A model generated the notes under the pieces. The model searched no databases and had not been told where the DNA came from. It was given only the letters and a program-made list of their open reading frames with translations. Source: Triticum aestivum (lineage: Eukaryota; Streptophyta; Magnoliopsida; Poales; Poaceae). From it: 64,000 bases of DNA. The translations under genes and the position numbers were made by a program. This document shows positions 44,501 through 55,902 of this stretch, one piece after another. The DNA is taken from the NCBI RefSeq assembly GCF_018294505.1, contig NC_057809.1, positions 136,374,979 through 136,438,978 on the forward strand, written 5' to 3'. The stretch's first letter is position 1, and each line of letters starts with the position of its first letter.

Positions 44501-46012
44501 AGAAAGTGAGTGGGAGCTCTGTAGCATTTCTCATATTATATGTGGATGACATACTATTCATGGGAAATGATATAGAATTCTTGGAAAGCATAAAGGCCTA
44601 CTTGAATAAGTGTTTTTCAATGAAGGACCTTGGAGAAGCTGCTTATATATTAGGCATCAAGATCTATAGAGATAGATCGAGACGCCTCATTGGTCTTTCA
44701 CAAAGCACGTACCTTGACAAGATATTGAAGAAGTTCAATATGGATCAGTCCAAGAAGGGGTTCTTGCATGTATTTCAAGGTGTGAGACTGAGCACGGCTC
44801 AATGCCCGATGTCGGTGTCAAAACCGGCGGATCTCGGGTAGGGGGTCCCGAACTGTGCGTCTAGGCCGGATGGTAACAGGAGGCAAGGAACACGACGTTT
44901 TACCCAGGTTCAGACCCTCTTGATGGAGGTAAAACCCTACGTCCTGCTTGATTAATATTGATGATATGGGTAGTACAAGAGTAGATCTACCACGAGATCA
45001 ATGAGGCTAAACCCTAAAAGCTAGCCTATGGTATGGTTGTTGAATGATGAAGTTGTTCTACGGACTAAAACCCTCCGGTTTATATAGACACCGGAGAGGG
45101 TTAGGGTTACACAAAGTCGGTTACAATGGTAGGAGATCTTGAATATCCGCATCGCCAAGCTTGCCTTCCACGCCAAGGAAAGTCCCATCCGGACACGGGA
45201 CGAAGTCTTCAATCTTGTATCTTCATAGTCCTGGAGTCCGGCTGAAGGTATAGTCCGGCTACCCGAACACCCCCTAATCCAAGACTTCCTCACCCGACCA
45301 CGGCAGAAGATAGAGAAAAGATGAGTGTCATCCCCTATGCCTCGGCCATAGGGTCTATTATGTATGCCATGTTGTGTACCAGACTTGATGTAAACCGTGT
45401 CGTAAGTTTGGTAGGAAGGTACCAAAGTAATCCCGGCATGGAACACTGGACAACGGTCAAGAATATCCTGAAGTACCTGAAAAGGACTAAGGATATGTTT
45501 CTCGTTTATGGAGGTGATGAAGAGCTCGTCGTAAAGGGTTACGTCGACGCCAGCTTCGACACAGATCTGGATGACTCCAAGTCACAAACCGAATACATGT
45601 ATATTTTGAATGGTGGGGCAGTCAGCTGGTGTAGTTGCAAGCAAAGCGTCGTGGCGGGATCTACATGTGAAGCGGAGTACATGGCAGCCTCGGAGGCAGC
45701 ACACATGAAGCAATCTGGATGAAGGAGTTCATTACCGACCTAGGAGTTATTCCCAATGCGTCGGGCCCGATGACTCTCTTCTGTGACAACACTGGAGCCA
45801 TTGCCCTTGCCAAGGAGCCTAGGTTTCACAAGAAGACCAGGCATATCAAGCATCGCTTCAACTCCATTCGTGGAAATGTTCAAAATGGAGACATAGATAT
45901 TTGTAAAGTGCATAAGGACCGGAATGTCGCAGATCCGTTGACTAAACCTCTTCCACGAGCAAAACATGATCAACACCAGAACTCTATGGGTGTTCGATTC
46001 ATCACAATGTAA
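41540..46012 (+). pseudogene. Angela gag-pol polyprotein (degraded, split by solo LTR)
   Basis: Starts MAHANVALNFNAFLEK at 41540. A TAG at 41624-41626 replaces a Trp codon. Gag runs to a zinc knuckle CFYCKGNGHWKRNC. The protease site reads FDTSA instead of the usual DTG. A one-base loss near 42685 shifts the frame. Integrase follows, with HCRLGH...CEPC, then HTDVCGP, RSDRGGEY and the Glu in SERCNR, broken by TGA at 43012 and TAG at about 43184. RT has QMDVKMAFLNG and YVDDILF, with TAG at 44338 and TGA at about 44381. A solo LTR (44810-45292) sits in the RT/RNase H connection. RNase H continues with GYVDASFD and GSTCEAEYMA; a CA insertion near 45703 shifts the frame before LFCDNTGAIALA. Ends TAA at 46012. 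Several stops look like C-to-T changes of CAG or CGA. Confidence 0.92.
44810..45292 (-). mobile_element. Solo LTR of Tat-1 type inside Angela pol
   Basis: A 483-bp LTR with the same ends as Tat-1's (TGTCGGTGTC...ACTTCCTCA on the +), flanked by a perfect CCCGA duplication (44805-44809, 45293-45297). No interior remains: a full element inserted and then recombined between its LTRs. It differs from both Tat-1 LTRs at many sites, so it is not a derivative of that copy. Confidence 0.93.
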
Positions 46013-46030
46013 CTAGATTATTGACTCTAG

Positions 46031-46044
46031 TGCAAGTGGGAGAC
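46031..46044 (+). other. Angela polypurine tract
   Basis: TGCAAGTGGGAGAC directly before the 3' LTR. The same motif precedes both O-Copia 3' LTR starts, which supports relatedness. Confidence 0.75.
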
Positions 46045-47758
46045 TGTTGGAAATATTCCCTAGAGGAAATAATAAAATGGTTATTATTATATTTCCTTGT
46101 TCATGATAATTGTCTATTGTTCATGCTATAATAGTGTTATCCGGAAATCGTAATACATGTGTGAATACATAGACCACAACATGTCCCTAGTAAGCCTCTA
46201 GTTGACTAGCTCGTTGATCAGTAGATGGTTACGGTTTCCTGACCATGGGCATTGGATGTCATTGATAATGGGATCACATCATTAGGAGAATGATGTGATG
46301 GACAAGACCCAATCCTAAGCATAGCGCAAGATCGTGTAGTTCGTCCGCTAAAGCTTTTCTAATGTCAAGTTATTTTCCTTAGACCATGAGATTGTGCAAC
46401 TCCCGGATACCATAGGAATGCTATGGGTGTGTCAAACGTCACAACGTAACTGGGTGGCTATAAAGGTGCACTACTGGTATCTCCGAAAGTATCTGTTGGG
46501 TTGGCACGAATCGGAGAGGTATCTCTGGGCCCACTTGGTACGACATCATCGTAATGATCTCAACGTGACTAAGGGTTGGTCACGGGATGATGTTTTATAG
46601 AACGAGTAAAGTGACTTGCTGGTACCAAGATTGAACGAGGTATTGGGATACCGACGATCGAATCTCGGGCAAGTAACATACCGATTGACAAAGGGAATTG
46701 TATACGGGATTGATTGAATCCTCGACATCATGGTTCATCCAATGAGATCATCATGGAACATGTGGGAGCCAACATGGGTATCCAGATCCCGCTGTTGGTT
46801 ATTGGCTGAAGAGATGTCTCAGTCATGTCTGCATGATTCCCGAACCCGTAGGGTCTACACACTTAAGGTTCGATGACGCTAGGGTTATAGGGAAAGGTTT
46901 TACATGGTTACCGAATGTTGTTCGGAGTCTCAGATGAGATCCTGGACGTAACGAGGAGTTCCGGAATGGTCCGGAGACAAAGATTTATATATGGGAAGTC
47001 CTTATTCGGTCGCCAGAAGTGTTCGGGGGTTTATCGGTATTGTACCGGGACCACCGAAAGGGTTCCGGGGGTCCACCGGGAGGGTCCACCTGCCCCGGAG
47101 GGCCCTATGGGCTGAATATGGAGGGGGAACCATCCCCTAGATGGGCTGGGTGCCAAACCCCCTAGGGCCCATGCGCCTAGGGTTTGGGGGAACCCTAAAA
47201 GGGGCCGCCCCCTTGGCTTGGGGGGCAAGCCTCCCCCCTTGGCCGCCGCCCCCCTCTAGATCCATCTGGAGGGTGCCGGCCCCCTCTCCCTTTTCCCTAT
47301 AAATAGAGGGAGGTGGGAGGGCAGCCGCACCACATCCAAGGCGCAGCCCTCCCCCACCCCAACACCTCCTCCTCCTCCCGCGACGCTTGGCGAAGCCCTG
47401 CCGAAGTACCACGCTACTCCAACACCACCACGATGTCGTGCTGCTGCTGGACAGAGTCTTCCCCAACCTCTCCCTCTCTCCTTGCTGGATCAAGTCGTGG
47501 GAGACGTCACCGGGCTGCACGTGTGTTGAACGTGGAGGCGCCGTTGTTCGGCGCTTGGATCGGAATCTACCGCGATCTAAATGGCCACGAGTACGACTCC
47601 CTCATCCGCGTTCTTGTAACGCTTCCGTGTCGCGACCTTCAAGGGTATGAAGATGCACTTCCCTCTCTCTCTCTCTCTCTCTCTCGTTGCTAGTTTCTCC
47701 ATAGATTTATCTTGGTGATGCGTAGAATTTTTTAAAATTTATGCAATGATCCCCAACA
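46045..47758 (+). repeat. Angela 3' LTR
   Basis: 1714 bp, partner of 38576-40251. It has a TATA box at 47297 and an expanded CT microsatellite at 47663-47685 that is much shorter in the 5' copy, which accounts for part of the length difference. Confidence 0.93.
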
Positions 47759-48135
47759 ACCATGTGATGATCAGGTGTGATAAGCTCTACGTTCACATAC
47801 AACGGGTGCAAGCCAGTTTTTCACACGCAGAATACTCGGGTTAAACTTGACGAGCCTAGCATATGCAGATATGGCCTCGGAACACTGGAGACCGAATGGT
47901 CGAGCGTGAATTATATAGAAGATATGATCAACATAGAGATGTTCACCATTGAAAACAACTCCATCTCACATGATGATCAGACATGGTTTAGTTGATATGG
48001 ATCACGTGATCACTTAGATGATTAGAGGGATGTCTATCTAAGTGGGAGTTCTTAAGTAACATGAGTAATTGAACTTTAATTTATCATGAACTTAGTCTTG
48101 ATAGTAATTGCATATCTATGTTGTAGATCAACAGC
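47759..48135 (+). other. O-Copia leader, second part
   Basis: Resumes after Angela with ACCATGTGATGATCAGGTGTG, colinear with Angela's own leader from about 41171. No ORF. Confidence 0.75.
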
Positions 48136-51100
48136 TTGCGATGTAGCCTCCCATTTAATTTTGATATGTTCCTAGAGAAAAAGAATTTGAAAGATGATAG
48201 TAGCAATGATGCGGACTTGGTCTGTGATCTGAGGATTATCCTCATTGCTGCACAGAAGAATTATGTCCTTGATGCACCGCTAGGTTACGGACCTATTGCA
48301 GGAGCAGAGGCAAATGTTATGAACGTTTGGCAAGCTCGGTATGATGACTACTTGATAGTTTAGTGCGCCATGTTGTACGTATTAGAACCAGGACTTCAAA
48401 AACGTTTTGAATGCCAATATATAAGCTGTTCTAAGAGTTGAAATTGGTATTTCATACTCATGCCCGTGTCGAGAGGTATGAGACCTTTGACAGTACATTG
48501 CCTACAAGATAGAGGAGAATAGCTCAACCAGTGAGTATGTGCTCAGATTGTCTGGGTACTACAATTGCTTGAATCAAGTGGGAGTTAATCTTCCAGATAA
48601 GATAGTAATTGATAAAGTTCTCTAGTCACTATCATCAAGTTACTAGAACTTAGTGATGAACTATAATATGCAAGGGATGACGAAAATGATTCTCGAGCTC
48701 TTCGTGATGCTGAAATCGACGAAGGTAGAAATCAGGAAAAGCATCAAATGTTGATGGTTGACAAAACCACTAGTTTCAAGTAAAAGCGCAAGGGAAAGAA
48801 AGGGAACTTCAAGAAGAATGGCAAGCAAGTTGCCACTCCCATGAAGAAGCCCAAAGATAGACCCAAGCCTGAAACTGAGTGCTTCTACTGCAAAGGAAAT
48901 GGTCACTGGAAGTGGAACTGGCTTAGATACTTGGCGGATAAGAAGGATGGCAAAGTGAACAAAGGTATATTTGATATACATGTTATTGATGTGTACTTTA
49001 CTAGTGTTTATAGCAACTCATGAGTGTTTTATACTGGTTCAGTTGCTAAGAGTAGTAACTCGAAATGGGAGTTGAACAATAAACAGAGACTAGTTAAGGG
49101 CGAGGTGATGATGAGAGTTGGAAGTGATTCCAAGGTTGATAAGATCACCATCGCACACTCCCTTTACCTTCCGGATTAGTGTTGAACCTAAAATAAATGT
49201 TAATTTGTGTTTGCGTTGAGCATAAATATGATTGGATCATGTTTATTGCAATACGGTTATTCATTTAAGTCAAAGAATAATTGTTGTTCTATTTACATGA
49301 ATAAAACCTTCTATGGTCATACACTCAATATAAATGGTTTATTGAATCTCGATCATAGTAATACACATATTCATAATATTGAAGCCAAAAGATGCAAAGT
49401 TAATAATGATAGTGCAACTTATATGTGGCACTGCCGTTTAGATCATATTGGTGTAAAGCGCATGAAGAAACTCCATGCTGATGGACTTTTGGAATCACTT
49501 GATTATGAATCACTTGATGCTTGCGAACCATGCCTCATGGGCAAGATGACTAAGACTCTGTTCTCATGCGATCCGATAAGTGTTGAGGCTCGCGGCGGGT
49601 ATCGTAATTTTCTGACCTTCACAGATGATTTGAGCAGATATGGGTATATCTACTTAATGAAACATAAGTCTGAAACATTTGAAAAGTTCAAAGAATTTCA
49701 GAGTGAAGTGGAAAATCATCGTAACAAGAAAATAAAGTTTCTACGATCTGATCTCGGAGGAGAATATTTGAGTTACGAGTTTGGTCTTAATTTGAAACAA
49801 TGTGGAATAGTTTTGCATCTCACGCCACCTGGAACACCACAGCATAATGGTGTGTCCGAACATTGTAATCGTACTTTATTGGATAAGGTGCGATCTATGA
49901 TGTCTCTTACCGATTTACCACTATCGTTTTGGGGTTATCCATTAGAGACAGCTGCATTCACGTTAAATAGGGCACCATCTAAATCCGTTGAGATGACACC
50001 GTATGAACTATGGTTTGGCAAGAAACCAAAGCTTTTGTTTCTTAAAGTTTGGGGTTGCAATGCTTATGTGAAAATGTTTCAAACTGATAAGCTTGAACCT
50101 AAATCAGAGTAGTGCGTCTTCATAGGATACCCAAAATAAACTGTTGGGTACACCTTCTATCACAGATCCAAAGGCAAGATATTTTGTTGCTAAGAATGGA
50201 TCGTTTCTAGAGAAGGAGTTTCTCTCGAAAGAAGTGAGTGGGAGGAAAGTGGAAATTGATGAGGTAATTGTACCTTCTCCTGAATTGAGTTCATCATAGA
50301 AATCAGTTCCAGTGATTCCTACACCAATTAGTGAGGAAGCTAATGATGATGATCATGAAACTTCAGATCAAGTTACTACCAAACCTGGTAGGTCAACCAG
50401 AGTACGGTCCGCACCAGAGTGGTACGGTAATCCTGTTCTGGAAGTCATGTTACTAGACCATCACGAACCTACGAACTATGAGGAAGCGATGATGAGCCCA
50501 GATTCCGTAAAATGGCTTGAGGCCATGAAATCTGAGATGGGATCCATGTATGAGAACAAAGTATGGACTTTGATTGACTTGCCCGATGATCGGTGAGTCA
50601 TTGAGAATAAATGGGTCTTCAAGAGGAAGACGGACACTTATAGTAGTGTTACTATCTACAAAGCTCGAATTGTCGCAAAAATGTTTTTGACAAGTTCAAG
50701 GTATTGACTACGATGAGATTTTCTCACTCGTATCGATGCTTAAAAGTCTATCCGAATCATGTTAGCAGTTGCCGCATTTTATGAAATCTGGCAAATGGAT
50801 GTCAAAATTGCATTCCTTAATGGATTTCTTAAAGAAGAGTTGTATATGATGCAACCAGAAGGTTTTGTCGAACCTAAAGGTGCTAACAAAGTGAGCAAGC
50901 TCCAGCGATCCATCTATGGGCTGGTGCAAGCATCTCGGAGTTGGAATATATGCTTTGATAAAGTGATCAAAGCATATGGTTTTATATAGACTTGCGGTGA
51001 AGCCTGTATTTACAATAAAGTGAGTGGGAGCACTATCGCATTTCTGATAAGTATATGTGAATGACATATTGTTGATCAGAAATAATGTAGAATTTTCTAG

Positions 51101-51764
51101 AAAGCATAAAGGAATGTTTGAAAGGAGTTTTTCAAAGAAACACCTCGGTGAAGCTACTTACATATTGAGCATCAAGATCTATAGAGATAGATCAAGACGC
51201 TTGATATATTTTCAATGAGTACATACATTGACAAGATTTTGAAGTAGTTCAAAATGGAACAGTCAAAGAAGGAGTTCTTGCCTGTGTTGCAAGGTGTGAA
51301 GTCGAGTAAAGACTCAGAACCCGACCACAACAAAAAATAGAAAGAGAATGAAAAGTCATTCCCTATGCATCAGTCATAGGTTCTACAAAGTATGCTATGC
51401 TGTGTACCAGACCTATTTTGTACCTCACCATAAGTTTGGCAAGAGGTTACAATAGTGATCCAGGAGTGGATCATTGGACATCGGTAAAAAATATCCTTAG
51501 TGGAATAAGCAAATTTTTCTCGGTTATGGAGGTGACAAAGAGTTCGTCGTAAAGAGTTACGTTGAAGCAAGCTTTGACACCGATCTGGATGACTCTAAGT
51601 CTCGATCTAGATACATATTTAAGTGGGAGCAATTAGCTAGAGTAGCTCCGTGCAAAGCATTGTAGACATAGAAAATTTGCAAAATACATATGGCTCTGAA
51701 TGTGGCAGACCCGTTGACTAAATTTCTCTCACAAGCAAAACATGATCACTCTTTGGGTCTAAAT
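48136..51764 (+). pseudogene. O-Copia gag-pol (strongly degraded)
   Basis: Copia polyprotein in pieces over several frames. Gag begins near 48136 (RCSLPFNFDMFLEKKNLKD) and stops at 48361. The zinc knuckle reads CFYCKGNGHWKWNW, with the last Cys lost. The protease site is FYTGS, so the catalytic Asp is Tyr. The longest open part, 49207-50112, covers the integrase: the zinc region (HCRLDHIG...CEPC) is present, but an in-frame deletion before SVEARGG removes the first catalytic Asp; RSDLGGEY and SEHCNR keep the second Asp and the Glu. RT pieces are at 50312-50596 and 50759-50989 (QMDVKIAFLNG). The YVDD box is YVND in a shifted frame near 51050. RNase H is barely recognisable. It is non-functional in every domain and much older than Angela. 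Confidence 0.88.
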
Positions 51765-51895
51765 CACATAGCGATGTGAACTAGATTATGGACTCTAGTA
51801 AACCCTTTGGGTGTTAGTCACATGGAGATGTGAACTAATCACATAAAGATGTGAACTATTGGTGTTAAATCACATGACGATGTGAACTAGATTAC
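51765..51895 (+). repeat. Short repeats before the O-Copia 3' LTR
   Basis: The word CACAT-NN-GATGTGAACTA occurs at about 51765, 51819, 51840 and 51871 with spacings of 54, 21 and 31 bp, interleaved with TTTGGGTGTTAATC-like and GACTCTAG words. These are local duplications in the untranslated 3' part of the element. Confidence 0.7.
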
Positions 51896-51918
51896 TGACT
51901 CTAGTGCAAGTGGGAGAC

Positions 51919-52405
51919 TGAAGGAAATATTCCCTAGATGCAATAATAAAGTTGTTATTTATATTTCCTTATGTCATGATAAATTTTTATTATTCATGCA
52001 AGAATCGTATTAACTGGAAACTTAGTACATGTGTGAATACATAGACAAAACAGAGTGTCCCTAGTATGCCTCTACTTGACTAGCTCGTTAATCAAAGATG
52101 GTTAAGTTTCCTGACCATAGACATGTGTTGTCATTTGATGAACGGGATCACATCATTAGAGAATGATGTGATGGACCCGACCCATCCTTTAGCTTAGCAC
52201 TATGATTCTTTAGTTTATTGCTATTTCTTTCTTCATGATTTATGCATGTTCCTATGACTATGAGATTATGCAACTCCCGAATACCGGAGGAACACTTAGT
52301 GTGCTATCAAACATCACAACATAACTGGGTGATTATAAAGATGCTCTACATGTGTCTCCGATGGTGTTCGTTGAGTTAGCATAGATCGAGATTAGGATTT
52401 GTCAC
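51919..52405 (+). repeat. O-Copia 3' LTR, truncated first copy
   Basis: Begins TGAAGGAAATATTCCC after the PPT and follows the LTR for 487 bp to GGATTTGTCAC, where it changes abruptly to sequence normally upstream of the LTR (GATGTGAACTAGATT). It is the first member of a 527-bp tandem duplication (units starting 51878 and 52405). Confidence 0.85.
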
Positions 52406-52445
52406 GATGTGAACTAGATTATTGACTCTAGTGCAAGTGGGAGAC

Positions 52446-53500
52446 TGAAGGAAATATGCCCTAGAGGCAATAATAAAGTTGTTATTTATATTTCCTTATA
52501 TAATGATAAATGTTTATTATTCATGCTAGAATTGTATTAACCATAAACTTAGTATATGTGTGAATACATAGACAAAAGAGTGTCCCTAGTATGCCTCTAC
52601 TTGACTAGCTCGTTAATCAAAGATGGTTAAGTTTGCTAGCCATGGACATGTGTTGTCATTTGATGAATGGGATCACATCATTAGAGAATGATGTGATGGA
52701 CAAGACCCATCCGTTAGCTTAGCATAATGATCATTCAGTTTTATTGCTACTGCTTTCTTCTTGACTTATACATGTTCCTATGACTATGAGACTATGCAAC
52801 TCCCGAATACCGGAGGAACACGTTGTGTGCTATCAAACTTCATAACGTAACTGGGTGATTATAAATATGTTCTACAGGTGTCTCCAATGGTGTTTGTTGA
52901 GTTGGCATAGATCGAGATTAGGATTTGTCACTCCGTCTATCGAAGAGGTATCTCTGGGCCCTCTCGGTAATGTACATCACTCTGAGCCTTGCAAGCAATG
53001 TGACTAATGAGTTAGTTGCGGGATGATGCATTACGGAACGAGTAAAGAGACTTGCTGGTAACGAGATTGAACTAGGTATGATGATACCGACGATCAAATC
53101 TCGGGCAAGTAACATATCGATGACAAAGGGAACAACGTATGTTGTTATGCGGTTTGACCATAAATATCTTCATAGAATTTGTAGGAGCCAATATGAGCAT
53201 ACAGGTTCCGCTATTGGTTATTGACCGGAGATGTGTCTCGGTCATGTATACATAGTTCTCGAACCCGCAGGGTCCGCATGCTGAACGTTTGATGACGATT
53301 TGTATTACGAGTTATGTGATTTGATGTACCGAAGGTTTTTTGGAGTCCCGGATGAGACCACGGACATGACGAAGAGTCTCGAAATGTTTGAGACGTAAAG
53401 ATCGATATATTGGAAGGCTATATTCAGACATTGAAAAGGTTCCGAGTGATTCGGGTATTTTTCGGAGTACTGGAGAGTTACGGGAATTCGCCGGAGAGTA
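52446..53500 (+). repeat. O-Copia 3' LTR, second copy, truncated on the right
   Basis: Begins TGAAGGAAATATGCCC after a second copy of the PPT and runs 1055 bp, matching the 5' LTR until about 53500 (ACGGGAATTCGCCGG). The last ~0.6 kb of the LTR and the right target-site duplication are missing; the next base belongs to a Tat-type LTR. Confidence 0.85.
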
Positions 53501-53944
53501 GGGGGTCCCGAGCTGTGGAGTCTCGGATCAATGGTAACAGGAACGGAGGAGACGATGTTTTACCTAGGTTCGGGCCCTCTTGATGGAGGTAAAACCCTAC
53601 GTCCTGCTCTTGTTTATATTGATGGAGTATCAAGTACAGAGTCGATCTACCTCGAGATCATATGTTGTGGTCTAAACCCTAGGGGTATGATGATTGATGT
53701 CATAACGATCTAGCCTAGCCCTGGCTTATATAATGTACCAGAGGCCTAGGATAACAAGAGTCCTAGTCGAATACGTTGGTGGAGAGGAGCCCTTGTCTTG
53801 ATCATCAAGTCTTGTGGAATATTCCTTGAATGCGGCAAGGGCTGCCCAAAGTGGCCCATGAGTAAACTGCCATGGGGGTCCTCAGCCCAATCCAGCTGGT
53901 CGGGAGACGACGTGGTGAGTACCCCCTATTCTAGGACACCGTCA
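53501..53944 (-). repeat. Tat-2 3' LTR, left end missing
   Basis: GGGGGTCCCGAGCTGTGGAG aligns to position ~33 of the Tat-1 LTR, so about 30 bp of the LTR is missing. It ends ACACCGTCA at 53944. Shared blocks with Tat-1 include GATGGAGGTAAAACCCTACG and GGTTCGGGCCCTCTTG, but the middle is diverged, so it is a different family. Confidence 0.8.
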
Positions 53945-54309
53945 GTATCCCCCTGAACCGTTCTTCAAGTTGGGGACACTGCTCGATTCTTCCGAACTGT
54001 TCTTCATCTTCGGTCGTCGGTCTTGAAAACTGGTTCAACAAATCTTCTTATCTTCGATCTTGAGGATCGCCGAAATAAATCCGAAGAGTTTACACGTCGG
54101 GTACCCGAGGAGCCCCTTTAAGTTATCGTCCTTTATCAATGCCTTGTTATTTTTATGCCCACCTCGGGTTTGAAGTGTTTCCCGTGCGGTGGTGTCCTCT
54201 CGCGTGCGAGCTCCAACGCCAGACTGCATTCGAGGTATCCTTTGCAGCCGACCACCAACGCCAGACCGCTTCCGAGCTCCAACGCCGAAATGTATCCGAG
54301 GTGTCATAG
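53945..54309. other. Tat-2 interior, first part, with short tandem repeats
   Basis: Non-coding. From about 54207 a unit of roughly 25-40 bp built on CGAGCTCCAACGCCAGACTG and CATTCGAGGTATC recurs about three times. A further copy lies beyond E2 at about 61955. ATTAC at 54310-54314 is the E2 target site. Confidence 0.65.
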
Positions 54310-54314
54310 ATTAC

Positions 54315-55902
54315 TGGTACCTCTTGAGCACTGCGTTGGTTTTCCCTTGAAGAGGAAAGGGTGATGCAGCAAAGTAGCGTAAGTATTTCCCTTAGTTTTT
54401 GAGAACCAAGGTATCAATCTAGTAGGAGGCCACGCACGAGTCCCTCGCACCTACACAAACAAATAAAATCCTCGCAACCAACACAATAAAGGGATTGTCA
54501 ATCCCTTCACGGTCACTTACAAAAGTGAGATCTGATAGATATGATAAGATAATATTTTTGGTATTTTTATGATAAAGATGCAAAGTAAAGAAAGCAAAAT
54601 AAACGGAAAAGGAAATACCTTGTTGACGGAAGATTAATATGATGGAGAATAGACCCGAGGGCCATAGGTTTCACTAGTGGCTTCTCTCGAGAGCATAAGT
54701 ATTACGGTGGGTAAACAACTTACTGTTGAGCAATTGACAGAATTGAGCATAGTTATGAGAATATCTAGGTATGATCATGTATATAGGCATCACGTCCGAG
54801 ACAAGTAGACCGACTCCTGCCTGCATCTACTACTATTACTCCACACATCGACCGCTATCCAGCATGCATCTAGAGTATTAAGTTCAAAAGAACATAGTAA
54901 CGCTTTAAGCAAGATGGCATGATGTAGAGGGATAAACTCATGCAATATGAAATAAACCCCATCTTGTTATCCTCGATGGCAACAATACAATATGTGCCTT
55001 GCTGCCCCTACTGTCACTGGGAAAGGACACCGCAAGATTGAACCCAAAGCTAAGCACTTCTCCCATTGCAAGAAAGATCAATCTAGTAGGCCAAACCAAA
55101 CTGATAATTCGAAGAGACTTGCAAAGATAACCAATCATACATAAAAGAATTCAGAGAAGATTCAAATATTGTTCATAGATAAACTTGATCATAAACCCAC
55201 AATTCATCGGTCTCAACAAACACACTGCAAAAGAAGATTACATCGAATAGATCTCCACAAGAGAGGGGGATAACTTTGTATTGAGATCCAAAAAGAGAGA
55301 AGAAGCCATCTAGCTAATAATTATGGACCCGAAGGTCTGAAGTAAACTACCCACACTTCATCGGAGAGGCTATGGTGTTGATGTAGAAGCTCTCCGTGAT
55401 CGAGGCCCCCTCCGGTGGAGCTCCAGAAAAGGCCCCAAGATGGGATCTCACGGGTACAGAAAGTTACGGTGGTGGAATTAGTGTTTTGGCTCCGTCTCTG
55501 GTAGTTTGGGGGTACGTAGGTATATATAGGAGGAAGAAGTACGTCGGTGGAGCAACGTGGGCCCCACAAGGGTGGAGGGCGCGCCTGGGGGGGGGGGTAG
55601 GCGCACCCCTCTACCTCGTGCCCTCTTGGTTGCTTTCTTGACGTAGGGTCCAAGTCCTCTGGATCATGTTCGTTCCGAAAATCACGTTCCTAAAGGTTTC
55701 ATTCCGTTTGGACTCCGTTTGATATTCTTTTTCTGCGAAACTCTGAAATAGGCAAAAAATAGCAATTCTGGGCTGGGCCTCCGGTTAATAGGTTAGTCCC
55801 AAAAATAATATAAAAGTGTATAATAAAGCCCAATAATGTCCAAAACAGGATATAATATAGCATGGAACAATCAAAAAGTATAGATACGTTGGAGACGTAT
55901 CA
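54315..55902 (-). repeat. E2 3' LTR
   Basis: 1588 bp. The + side begins TGGTACCTC where the other LTRs have TGCTACCTC, and ends GACGTATCA. A TATA motif (CTATATATA on the minus strand) is at 55521-55529. A run of 11 G lies at 55587-55597. The PPT-like AGCATCCCCATGCTT follows at 55903. Confidence 0.92.

Larger units (their letters stand above)
38576..47758 (+). mobile_element. Angela/BARE-type Copia element
   Basis: LTRs 38576-40251 and 46045-47758, TGTTGGAAATATGCCC...CCCCAACA, flanked by ACCAC (38571-38575) and ACCAT (47759-47763), one base apart. The LTR start and the gag-pol sequence are those of the very abundant Angela/BARE/WIS family of Triticeae. The interior is 5.8 kb, including a 483-bp solo LTR in pol. 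Domain order gag, zinc knuckle, protease, integrase, RT, RNase H is Copia. The polyprotein has at least five stops and two frameshifts. Confidence 0.93.
3137..53500 (+). mobile_element. O-Copia: old, heavily nested Angela/WIS-related Copia element
   Basis: This is a Ty1/Copia retrotransposon in + orientation. Its own sequence is scattered over 3137-4070, 36938-38575, 47759-52405 and 52446-53500. It starts TGAAGGAAATATGCCC, a variant of the BARE/WIS/Angela LTR start. The 5' LTR is followed by a primer-binding site (TGGCATCAGAG at 37686) for initiator tRNA-Met, and the 3' LTR is preceded by a polypurine tract. The interior holds gag, integrase and RT remnants in Copia order, all disabled. E1 sits in the 5' LTR, Angela in the untranslated leader. 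The 3' LTR is duplicated and truncated. It is the oldest readable layer on the left and the host of most others. Confidence 0.85.

Noticed and set aside
51700..52450. CRISPR-like array from repeated GATGTGAACTA words
   Set aside because: The spacing is irregular (21-54 bp), the units are imperfect, the context is the 3' end of a Copia element, and the genome is plant-like.
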